Shown piece by piece: positions 20,573 through 30,990 of a stretch of DNA of 64,000 bases. The stretch's first letter is position 1, and every line of letters starts with the position of its first letter. Source of the stretch: Bursaphelenchus xylophilus (Eukaryota; Nematoda; Chromadorea; Rhabditida; Aphelenchoididae); contig CAJFCV020000003.1 of the NCBI GenBank assembly GCA_904066235.2, forward strand, positions 1,612,001 through 1,676,000, in the 5' to 3' direction. Under the pieces are notes generated by a model. That model saw nothing but the letters and a program-made list of their open reading frames with translations, made no database searches and was not told where the DNA came from. The position numbers were made by a program, and so were the translations under genes.

Positions 20573-23500
20573 TTATCCAATTGCGCCTTTGTGAGTGAGG
20601 AACTCCAAGAGCGCTTCAATTTCCACATTAATGTTGGCTGTGGCGCGGCGAATTCGTTGAGCGATTTCGTTTGTTTCGCCGTCGTCGAAGGAACGGCCGC
20701 AAAATGAGGCGACCATCGCTTGGGCGTGCGCTTCCTCGCTGAAAACGCGGCAGATTAGAGGTTGAGCTTTCATTTCCATCGTTGAAAAGCCATTTTTTAA
20801 ATTTTTATAGCGTAAAAATAAGAAATTCGAAAAATTTTTTTATCGAAAAGTAGGTCATGTATAAGGACGAATATCTCAGTAATGGAAAGTCCTAAAAAAC
20901 TGAGCTTTGGCAGCTTCAATCTATGCGAATTCATCTTCTCTATGATCCATAGTCCACATCTATAGCCCATCGAGGCTCTATTTTATACCTATTTTTCCAA
21001 AAATACCTCTATATTACACTAGACCCCAAAAATCTCAAAAATTAATCTCTATTCTATAGCCAAAACGACTAATAAAAGTAACAATAGTCCCTTACCTTGC
21101 CACAGATACGTTGCTTCCATTTTTATTCTTATCAGATTGCCCTCTATGGAGTAATTTGTCCTTCAACTCGAGCATCCCAGTGAAACTTCGGCGTTTACTT
21201 GGAGTTGAGCGTATTTTATGAGGTGTCGCGGTGAGGTCGAGCTGAAATAAGAACGATAATCGTCGATTTGTAATTTTCAACAGTATCTCAACTCAATTTT
21301 ACTTCATTTTTAAATAATATAAAATCAGCTGAAAGGTCACAAAATCTTGTAAAATGAACAAAACTTTATATCTCATCGAAAAATAGTCTTTATTCTATCA
21401 TAAAATGATGTAAAGTGCTTACACCCACCTGTTTCAACGCATCATTCAGCTCGTTACATTTGGACCGGATTTCCGAGTAGTGTAATATCGTGTTCTTCAC
21501 GATCTCGTGGATTTCCGCCACCCAGAACTTCATCGACAGCCCCAGCGCTCTTCGACATTCGTTGATGAAGCTTTGGGATTGAGCATTGCACTTGTCCAGG
21601 TTGTGGCTGTTCCATAATTGGAGGTATTCTCCTTTGTGGTCGGCGTTCGGGGACCAGTCCATTACGGCGGACCAGTCCTTCATTAGGAGGGGCTCGACTT
21701 TGATTCCGGCCTAAAATCAGGACTAAATATTCAAAAAACAAAGATCTTGACCTAGACGACATTTTATACGATGAAACGTGTATGATTGGAGCTGGACATA
21801 TTCCATCGTATAACTTGTCGAATTGACGAAAACTGATCAGTCTCGCCATGTAGTATGTAATTATACTCATAAAGCCATCTATGATCTCCCTTTCGGAGAC
21901 ATTTTTTACGATGAAACCTGCCTAATTCAATGTGGACACGTTTCATCGCATAAATTGTCGTACTGATAAAAATTGAACCGTATTAGCATGTAATATGTAA
22001 TTTCACTTATAATACAATCTATGATCGACTTTTTGGGGACATTTTGTACGACAAAACCTGCCAAATAAAATGTAGACACTTTTCATCGTATAACTTGTCG
22101 TACTGACAAAAATTGATCAGTCTCGTGATGTACTATGTAATTATACTCATAACACGATCTACGATTTCCCTTCCGGAGACTTTTATACGATGAAACCTGT
22201 CCAATCCAATCCGGACATGTTTCATCGTATAAAATGTCCAAAACAAGATTTAAGGCCAACTGACTGCTCTAAATTTGAAAAAAAACACCCAACGCCTTCT
22301 ACATACCTGAAGCATCGACAAAATTCCTTGTTTCGTATACAAATCTCCTCGATTTAGATGGGGATACAAGAACTTCACCGACATCCGGACATCAACTTTG
22401 CTCAATTCCTTCCGAACCTTCGACAATAGTAGGCCCAACAGTTTGGCGCATGCCTTGTTGGACTTGCATTCGTCGACGACTTCGCATTTCGGGTCGCAAT
22501 CTTGATGGAAGCATGGGGATTTGGAGACGAAAATTATTATTTCATACAGTTCCACCTGAAAAAATTGGATTAAACTTGTGCAATCAGGCTCGCTGATGGT
22601 TGAAAAGCTTATTAGAAGTCATAATTTTTCGTATTTTACCCAAAAAAAATCAAAAAAAATCTTTCAACTTTTTCGAAAAATCAATTTTTTTCACTGAAAA
22701 AATCATATTCTCACTCAAAAAATCTCATTTTCCAGTTCCAAAAATCATGTCCAATCCAAAAAAATCTCACTTTTCCTCAAAAAAAATATTTTTTTTTTCA
22801 AAAAAGCAAATTTTTTCTTCAAAAACCAAACCTACCTTATATTTCGAGATCAAATCGTATATCGCGGCGACCAATTGTTCTTCCACATGTGGTTCATTTT
22901 TGCTTTCATGGTAAAAGTCGCCTCGATAAATGTAATCATTGCCAATTAGGGTCACAATCAGTCCACTGCTCTCATTTTTGTGCTCCAAAAAGCAGCTTTG
23001 GACGTGTTTTGGGACATGGAACTTGGCTGGGCCATTCGTACAATCGCCGGTGCATTTACAGCTAAAAAATTTGATTTTTATTTTTTCGAAAAATTTTCGC
23101 ACAGTGGAAAATTTTTTGGATTTTACTGCACAGTGCGGTAGAAGCAAAACAAATTTTTACACAGTGCAAAATTAGTTCCAATCGCACGGTGCAAAAATTT
23201 TCAACCTGAATAATCTGCACTGTGCGGTCCGCCAAACAAACAGATGCAGTCGAAAACCGAAGTTGCGCACGGTGCAAGCGCGACAAAGATTTGAATTTTG
23301 CACCGTGCAAGCCAAAACTAGGAATCCGCACAGTGCAATCAAACGTAAAGGTTAAAAATTGCACGGTGCAAAAAATGGACACCCAATTTTCGCACGGTGC
23401 AAGCGCGACAAAGATTTGCGTTTCGCACAGTGCAAGCCAAAAATACAGGGTGCGCCAATAAAATCTGGACTAATATTTTTGCTTGCCCTGCGGGCTGTAA

Positions 23501-26500
23501 CAGTACGAGAACAAAGTGGGCGATTGTGGACACGTGTAATACGTCCTAGAAGCTATCTCTAAAGTTTCAGACAAAATAATCGTCTACGACACTTGTTTTG
23601 CCATTATAAGTGCTTACAACTAAGGCGCCTGAAACACGGACCCCAAATTGGTCAAAAATGGTTGCGCTATCTTTACCGTTTTATGCTATGGGCTGAAATT
23701 TACCTTTTCTGATAGAGCTCCGGTCGGCTCTTATACACTGAAATTGATTTTGCCTCATTATGACAATTAGGCTTTTTACAGCTCGCCAAAGTTGACTTAA
23801 AAACGGGCCCTTTTTCCCGAAAACTTCCGTTAAATCAAAGATTTCTATGTAGTAGTTTCCCTGTGTGATTCCAAACGTGTTAAGCACCAGAGCTACTTTT
23901 GTAAGGATAATCAGAGTCGGCCTAGTCGCCTTTCAAAGAGGATTTTTCTATCTGCTGCTTCTGGGAAATGAAATAGTGGCCGTGGTGGCATAATTTACTA
24001 TATGCTCGCTATTCGAGTGATCTTGGACTAGATATTTCTAAAAGTGTTTTGGCTACATCAGCATGTATCCAGTATGCAACTCTGTGTTTTTTTTACGCTC
24101 AAGGCCTTTCCAACTTGTTACAAACTGTCAAAACGTTTCTAGTTCCGTATGACCGTGCCTTGAATTCCCCCCATGAACTTTTATTTATGCAGAAACGGTC
24201 CCTTTGTATGTGCGGATTTGCTTTTACACTATGACAATTGGCTAAGTATACGCTCTATAATCACGGAATTTTGGAGCAACACGAGCTATAATCTGGCGTT
24301 GAGATCCTTAAAAACACAAAAACCCAAATTTTTGGGGCTTTTTCTGTTTGCGCCATCAGCGCCACCAGAGCGACCGCTAACCATGATTCCGTAGGTTGTT
24401 ACAAAGTCAACGCCACGTACTTTAAATGCAATAAATTTGAAGAACGTCAGTGACTATTAGCAGAAATAATGGAAGAATTAATATCTCAGTCATCATCTGG
24501 AAAAAAAATTTCTGCACCTACAAAAAGTTTTGATTACTTTTTCAGTCTTGCAATGGACATTGACCTGGGCATTACCGTTGATGTATAGCACTATTGTTAC
24601 CCTTTCTAAAAGTGTTAAAATTTTCCATTTTTAGGCCACCCGAAAAAGGCTATATGGAATTTAGTTTTGTCCAGATTTTATTGGCGCACCCTGTAACAAC
24701 CCGCACAGTGCAAGCGCGACAAACTTGAAAATTTCGCACAGTGCAATCAGATTGAAAATTGCACCGTGCAAAAAATCGGACACGTAATTTTCGCACCGTG
24801 CAAAATTCCAAAGCTCAAAAATCGCACCGTGCAGTCAAAAATTTGCCGAAAATTTTCAAAATCCCAAAAATTTCATTTTCTCTTACCTGCTTGAGCAAAA
24901 TTCGTACATCAGCCGGCATGGGCATTCCTTCTTGACACATTGTTTTTTGCTTTTCGCGCACTGGCATCCAGTTGTTGGTTTATTGACCTTCAAAACCTTT
25001 TTTGGGGGTTCCTTATTTTTGCAGATCTGTTTGCAGGCGCACAACTTGGAACATCCTTCTTTTATGCGCAGACAATCGCAGCGTTCCGACTTTGTGCACG
25101 CGTTTTTCGCTGGCTTTGCGGGATCCACTTCGCAGGCGCATTTGCAGATGGCCTGGTTGAGGCAGTCACCTCGGTAGCTGGAAAAATAGGATCAAAATTC
25201 TGGTAAAAACTTCAAAATTGCCGATTTTCTTCGATTCCAGACTTTTTATTCACTTTTTAGCCCTTGAAACACAATGCCAAAATTTGGCGGGAATTTAAGA
25301 ATTCAAAATTTTTCGTCAAAAATCTCAAAACTCTTGCATCTTCTTTGATTTCCGACATTTCTGTTCACTTTTCAGCCCTTGAAACACAATGCCAATTTTG
25401 GCGGGAATTTTTCAATTCAAAAATTTTTCTCCCAAAACGTCACAAAATTAAGTTTAATCGTATTTTAGCCATTTCGGGTGCTCTATTCCGTTTCGTTCAG
25501 GTTTTGCAACGCTTCCGAAACCTTGTTTTCGCGAATTTCCATTGTTTTGGGCAAGCCAAAGGAAAAGCCACTCGAATTTCCTGGAAAAAAACTTGAATGG
25601 CGCTCATTTGGCGCGCTCCGCGGCCGAAATCCCGAGTCCATTTTTGTGTTTTCGCTTGCATGAACAGATGTTCCGCTGCGAGGTTATTCAAATAAAGGCC
25701 AGAATAACAATTGGCCGCAAAATCAAGGAGAATTTTGGGAAGAGGAGCGAAATTTCTGAAACTCAAAGGGCAGAATGCACTTAAAAAATGAGACATAAAA
25801 AATTTTTAAGCCTGTATTTGACAATAAAAGCCAAAACCAAAGTAAAAATCGTTGTTTTTTCAACTTTTTTGGCTTCATCTCGGCCTACAGTGGCGGACCT
25901 GACCCAGCGGCAAAAAACGTACCATTTTGCATCTAGGAAGTATCAAAAATAAAGCAAAATACCTCCCTCTTCAAGTGGAAAAAACTCCGATTTTAAAAGC
26001 GCCCTTACAAACGGAGTTTTTTCACTTGGAGAGGGAGGTATTTTGCTTCATTTTTGATACTTCCCGGATGCAAAATGGTACGTTTTTGGCCATTGGATTA
26101 GGTCCGCCACTGTAGGCCGGGGTGAAGCCAAAAGGTCGATAAAAACAACAATTTTTACTTTGGCTTTTATTGCCAAATACAGGCTTAAAATGTTTTTGTG
26201 TTGCTTTTTTCAAATGCATTATGCCATTTTAGTTTCAAAAATTTCGCTCCTCTTCCCAAATTTCTCCTTGATTTCGTAGCCAATTTTTGCAACGTTTTTG
26301 CTAAAATAAAGTCCTAACAGTCTCTATTCAGCTCATTACGGTCTTGGAGCACCACTAGTGATCACTACTTCACTTTTCCAGCCTCTTTTAGGCTTTTCTA
26401 AACTCCGAACTTGCAAAAAATCTCGAAAACTTCTTACCGCGCGCTTTCGCAATGCTCGTCGCACATTCGCCGGGACGCGAAGCACGGACACATGTCCGTG

Positions 26501-26709
26501 GAGCATCGGTTCTGCGTTGCGGCGCATTCGCAGCAGAACGGCGGAGGTGCTCCGCCGCCGGAGCTGGCCGCGGCGTACGCCGCCGAGTTCAGGCCCGACG
26601 GCTGGCCGGGCGCCGGATGCGAACGGGACATGGTGGTGTTGGAGAGGGCGTCCAGTTGGCTCGAGCCGATGCTTTGAACGTCGCCGCGTGATGTTGAGAG
26701 TTCGCGCAT
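20573..26709 (-). CDS. CXC zinc-cluster / AID-APOBEC-like cytidine deaminase fusion
   Basis: Seven exons on the minus strand: 26438-26709, 24887-25177, 22836-23061, 22307-22555, 21429-21710, 21096-21241, 20573-20738. Every phase joins, giving ~543 aa. Residues ~1-58 are Ser/Pro/Ala-rich. Residues ~60-200 hold three CXC modules: CECAATQNRCSTDMCPC.., CDCLRIKEGCSKLCAC.. and CQCAKSKKQCVKKECPC.., ending in SCKCTGDC. They resemble the MSL2/tesmin CXC zinc clusters, which bind DNA. The deaminase core follows. It has a beta hairpin, then EPHVEEQLVAAIYDL (H-x-E with the proton-shuttle Glu), then ELYEIIIFVSKSPCFHQDC (S-x-S-P-C-x4-C, the zinc ligands, spaced as in APOBEC3). Next come VRMSVKFLYPHLNR and AGIKVEPLLMKDW, matching the APOBEC strand-4 and strand-5 blocks. 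A helical, basic C-terminal extension of ~200 residues is not recognised. The three catalytic ligands and Glu are intact, so activity is plausible. The family call is by motif order; substrate (DNA or RNA) is unknown. Confidence 0.8.
21758..22238. repeat. Array of four hairpin units in a deaminase intron
   Basis: Hairpins lie near 21,758, 21,898, 22,040 and 22,180, a period of 140-142 bp. Spacers are similar ('AAAATTGATCAGTCTCG..ATGTA.TATGTAATTATACTCATAA'). The host intron, 21,711-22,306, is 596 bp, nearly the same size as the two array introns in the neighbouring gene. Confidence 0.9.
23095..23440. repeat. Cluster of GCACNGTGC palindromes in a deaminase intron
   Basis: At least a dozen copies of GCACAGTGCAA, GCACGGTGCAA or GCACTGTGCGG, spaced 20-40 bp apart in both orientations, with AAGCGCGACAAAGATTTG repeated. 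The cluster continues at 24,700-24,835, so the transposon at 23,446 interrupted it. Confidence 0.85.
23446..24693. mobile_element. 1.25-kb TIR transposon, TA target, no intact transposase
   Basis: Terminal inverted repeats of about 25 bp (CAGGGTGCGCCAATAAAATC and its complement) are flanked by TA on both sides. This is typical of Tc1/mariner elements. The inside has no long open frame and I see no DDE/DDD transposase motifs, so it is non-autonomous or decayed. It sits inside a deaminase intron. Confidence 0.85.
25700..26295. repeat. Palindrome (~185-bp arms) with MITE-1 at its exact centre
   Basis: The left arm 25,700-25,886 (ATCAAGGAGAATTTTGGGAA ... AGCCTGTATTTGACAATAAAAG ... TTGGCTTCATC) is repeated inverted at 26,114-26,295. 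The midpoint of the arms is ~25,998 and the midpoint of the MITE is 26,000. It lies in the first deaminase intron. Confidence 0.9.
25888..26112. mobile_element. MITE-1 copy, 225 bp, cleanest ends
   Basis: CAGTGGCGGACCTGACCC at the left and GGTCCGCCACTG at the right, with the junctions GGCCTA and TAGGCC. The TA duplication is thus the centre of the host palindrome GGCCTAGGCC. Confidence 0.95.
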
Positions 26710-26732
26710 GTGCGCGCGTGACGCCACTTCCC

Positions 26733-26742
26733 ACTGAAAATT
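26733..26742 (-). promoter_or_regulatory. Splice acceptor upstream of the deaminase start (probable trans-splice site)
   Basis: On the minus strand GAATTTTCAG precedes base 26733, 24 bases before the chosen ATG (26709-26707). No upstream exon joins in frame, which supports this start. Confidence 0.5.
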
Positions 26743-26951
26743 CGGCGGTAAGAAGGGGAACACGGTGTGTTTCGCAGGCTTAAATTGAATGTAAATCATC
26801 GCTCGTTATGTAACATGGACGATAAGCTAATAAAGCACAACATGGACGGTACAGTAAGCGCATTCGAACAATGAAAATAGTCAAGAGAAAATAGCCAAAA
26901 CAATGAAAATTTTGATTTCCCAAAAAAATTTAGTTTTTTGGTCTCCAAGTA

Positions 26952-27100
26952 CAGGGTGTCTAGAGAAATTCCTCGGAAAGTTTTTGTCGATTTCTTGTCG
27001 AGATATCCAAAATTCTTTTTGCAGTAGAAAGAATAAGATAGGATACCTTGGCTGAGCGCCAAGAAATCGACAAAAATTTCCGGGAATTCTCTACACCCTG
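26952..27100. mobile_element. 149-bp TIR MITE with CAGGGTGT ends
   Basis: The ends CAGGGTGTCTAGAGAAATTCC and GGGAATTCTCTACACCCTG are inverted copies with TA on both flanks. An inner pair, TTTTTGTCGATTTCTTG.. and CCAAGAAATCGACAAAAA, is also inverted. The CAGGGTG end is shared with the larger element at 23,446, so one transposase may move both. Confidence 0.9.
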
Positions 27101-28571
27101 TATAATATAACCATTACTTGGTGTTCAAATACAAACATAAAGGACTAACGAAGCCTAACAGTAATGGTAAGCCATAAAGCAAGCAGGAAAATTTGCAAAA
27201 AAACAATTTAAAACCCGAAAAATTTAGACACCAAGTGTAATAAAAGTCAGATTTTAGATCAAATCCATAGACTCCACAGAAAACTACGTCACTACTAGCG
27301 TCTAAATTAAATTTAATTCGGTATAAAATCAATATTTATTATTAACGAACCCTCCAAATATCCAAAACAAAAGTTTTGGCACCTAACTGTCATCTATAAG
27401 ATAATTTACTCCCTGGCTTTTGAATCTAACCAAAAACTCGAACAAAAAGACTCATTTGGAAGCTGATAGCTCAATCTTTCGCTACACATCTTCTCAGAAC
27501 TCAAAGTTTAAAAACCGCTGCGAGTTGGTCATAAAACGCACAGTGTAGAAGACCAATCCAAAAAAAGGATTTTTCACAATTTGCCGGAAAATTTTAAAAT
27601 GTTTTGTGGGTAAGTCGATGAGGAGAGGATTTACTGTCAATCTCATGAGGAAATAATATATCCACAATATCTTTTAGGACGAAAAAATGGCCGAAAATCA
27701 TCTAAAACAAGGTAAAAATCCTTTGTTTAGCCCATAAAAAGCCAAAAAGCCCTTTTTCTACTAATTCAATGTTCCACACTTTCTAATTTTCCCTAAAACT
27801 CCTCAAAAAATTCTGCCAAAATTCCGTCCAGACCGCGAAACCTATACATTTCTATCGAGTGCACTTTACTTTTTTACAATTTACTAAATTTAAATTCTCG
27901 TCGGCCGACTGAAACCTCAAACGGCGGCGGAAAAAAGAGAGAAGAGAAAGAGTATCTCTCGGCTTTTTCCTTGACAAAGGAACGCCAAGTTTCTCTCTGG
28001 ACGTTCGGCCGCGCCGTAAAAAAAAACCTTTTTTGGGCATGAATTGGAAGAAAGAGGGATGCCCGCAGGGCGCTTAAAGTATTCCAAATTGTTTTTTCAT
28101 CCCAATGAAATGAAAGTAATTGGCGGGAAAATGGAGCCGGCACCCAAATGCAAAGGAAATTAGAGGGGGATTGGGTGGGGTTTGATGCACTGTGCGGAGC
28201 AAAAAATTTGTTGCATCGTGCAATAGGGAATTGGAAAATTGGGTATTTTTGTACTGAATCGTGAAGTACCAACCATCAGGAGAAAAATACGAAAGAAAAA
28301 TTTCTGGGATTCCTTGAATTTCCGCACTGTGCGGTGGAAAAAAATTGGCCGCACAGTGCAGAAAAGCACAAAATTTAAATTTCACTCTCAAAACAAATCA
28401 ATTTGACGTAACCGAATATAATGTGTTTTAGTCTACAGATCGCGAAATTTAATTCAATTTTTGACGAAAAAAATTTCTAAAAATCTTCAAAATAAGACTC
28501 AAAAACAAGTTTCTGCACTGTGCGGAAGGAAAGATCTGTTTGGATTCATGGAAATTGGACAGAGTGATGTT

Positions 28572-28975
28572 GGACAATGTCACTGTGGACGTTAATGTGT
28601 TCTAAGCTCGTTATTTACAAATCAAAAATACTTTGTTTTATTTTGTTTTGCTCGCACAGTGAAATAAACGGCTTCATGGAACTTGGACAGAGTGAAACTC
28701 GACAGAAATAGATTGGATAAAGTGTGGAAATTAGACAGAGTGAAATTGTACAAATTTTCTCACTATAAAAAATAATTAGATAGTGACATTTCGTACGATT
28801 TCAGTGAGAAAAGTCTGTCAAATTTCCACACAGTCCAATTTATTTCTGTCGAGTTTCACTCTGTCCAAGTTCCATGAAGCCGTTTATTTCACTGTGCGAG
28901 CAAAACAAAATAAAACAAAGTATTCTGGTTTGTAAATAACGAGCTTAGAACACATTAACGTCCACAGTGACATTT
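28572..28975. repeat. 404-bp foldback element, arms ~185 bp
   Basis: CACTGTGGACGTTAATGTGTTCTAAG... and its complement ...CTTAGAACACATTAACGTCCACAGTG form near-perfect arms. Inside are AAATAAACGGCTTCATGGAA and CTCTGTCCAAGTTCC modules. The loop is near 28,770. No coding capacity. Confidence 0.9.
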
Positions 28976-30372
28976 CAAACGCCAATAAGAACAAATTTTC
29001 TAGCAATTTTCACATTTTTTAACAAAATCTATTTTTTCGCAATTTTTTATTTCATACCAAAAAAACTAAACCGATCCAAAGGCCCTCCCAGCCTCAAAAC
29101 TCATAAATAAAATCTCAGTTTATGGCCATAAATCCGTCCTTTTACCTTCAAATCCGGCCAAAATTTTCCCAACACTAAAGGGCAAAGGTAACAGCGCCAA
29201 TGGAGGAAATCTCACTTTTATGGAAAGTCTTATATTATTAGGGAGAGGGGAGACTTATGGCCATTTCCCACGATTATACCTGCCCAGAGGACGGGGGTTT
29301 AATGCCGGCTAAGTAGGGCTAATTATGGAGTTACAGAGGGGGGTTTCGAAGGTAATGGTGCTATAATGAGGTCTAAAAAAGTTTCAAATATAAAGCCATC
29401 CATTAGAATTTAATTTGAAGGGGGTTTTCTGGCAAATTGTTTAAAATTTTCTGTTTTTGAGAGTAAAAACAAAATTTTTAGATTTTTTAGCGGTTTCAAC
29501 AAAAAATCATACCAAAACTTTGTTCACAAGTCTTTATACTGCTTTAGATATCTGTAATTTTTTGATAATAAACTTTTAAGTCATCCCTCTAACAAATTTT
29601 TTTAAATTTCCCCATTTTCGAAAAAAAAAATCAAAAAATCTCATTTTCCCCAAACAATAAAATTTATTTTCTTACAAAAAGATTATTTATTAATTTTAGA
29701 AAGGAATATTCATCGTTTTTTTCTAAAAATATTCAAAAAAAATATTTTAAACCTATTATTCTAATTTCAAAAAGTCCATATAGTCGAAAAAACCATTTAT
29801 AATCACTCAAAAACTTCTTTATTCAATTCTACAGCCATTAAAAACAAAATACCATTAATTTTCCCCAAAAAATCCCAAAAATTCGCGCCAAAGAATGTAA
29901 ATGACGCCAAAAATTGTCCGAGAGACTTGGCAATTTAACAGTCTCTATAGTGGGGGTCTGATGAGTGGCCATAAGGCCACGGCGAGGAGTGGGGAGGGTG
30001 CTGCCGGCTGTGTGGCGCATGCACCGAGGTCTAATTAAGCAAAAAAGGAGGACGAAAAAAGAGGAGAGCCGGGCTGCGCGAGTTCGGTTTTCCTGGATTA
30101 TGCGCTCTTGTTTCGGCGCTGGACGACCGGCCACCGAAGTGACCGGCCAAGAATGAAGAATAAAGTGCGAGGACGCAAATAAAGAGGCTGAAATTTGGAG
30201 GAGGCAGGGTGTGTTGACATAATTAATGGGTCGGATACACTATGAAATCTCGAAACATTTGTAATTAGAGCGCGTGTTGCATGTGGTTGAGTAATACATA
30301 ATCGATGGTCGGCGAAATCCAGCTACTCTTCCATTCATAACCATCAAATCATCTAATTAGAGTACTTACAGT

Positions 30373-30990
30373 GGTGAAAGATGAACTTGTTTTAGTCCAT
30401 TAACCGATTTTTAGAAGCTAATTAGTTCACTGATATCATAAATTTGACAATACTTATAAAAGAAGGCAGACTTTACCTTGAAAATTTAGAGAAAATGAAC
30501 TTTTTTCTGATTTTTGGTCATTGCTTGGCTAAAAGAAGGTAAAATTCCGTCGTCTACAGTCTCGCACCTGCTCCAGTGGCAAGAAACGTACCATTTTGCA
30601 TCCAGGAAGTATCAAAAATGAAGAAAAATACCTCACTCTCCAAAAGAAAAAGTTTCGAAAACGCGCCCGTTTTTTTGTGAAAAAATGGGCGCGATCTTCA
30701 AAACGAAATTTCTTCAGTTGGAGAGGGACGTATTTTGCCACATTTTTGATACTTGCCGGAGGCAAAATGGTAATTTTTTTGCCACTGGAACAGGCCCGTC
30801 ACTGCAAACGACGGTTTTCACCTTCTTTCAGCCAAGCAATGACCAAAAATCAGAAAAATTTTCATTTTCTCGAAATTTTCAAAATAAAATCTACCTTCTT
30901 TTATGAGTATGCCAAAATTATGGCATTAATGAATTAAGTAGCATCTTAAAATCGATTAATCAACTAAATCTAGTTCATTTTAACCTTATT
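30373..30990. repeat. Palindrome (~180-bp arms) with MITE-1 at its exact centre
   Basis: The left arm (GAAAGATGAACTTGTTTTAG ... CATTGCTTGGCTAAAAGAAGG) is repeated inverted on the right (CCTTCTTTCAGCCAAGCAATG ... CTAGTTCATTTTAACC). The arm midpoint is ~30,681 and the MITE midpoint ~30,680. The arms show moderate divergence. Confidence 0.85.
30557..30804. mobile_element. MITE-1 copy, 248 bp
   Basis: CAGTCTCGCACCTGCTCC to CAGGCCCGTCACTG with the usual inner blocks (ACGTACCATTTTGCATCCAG, AAGTATCAAAAATGAAGAAA) and a CGCGCCCGTTTTTTTGTG centre. Confidence 0.85.

Noticed and set aside
26358..26783. Long Arg-rich plus-strand frames opposite the first deaminase exon
   Set aside because: They are antisense shadows of a GC-rich coding exon; the minus-strand frame carries the ordered CXC cysteines and joins the next exon in phase.
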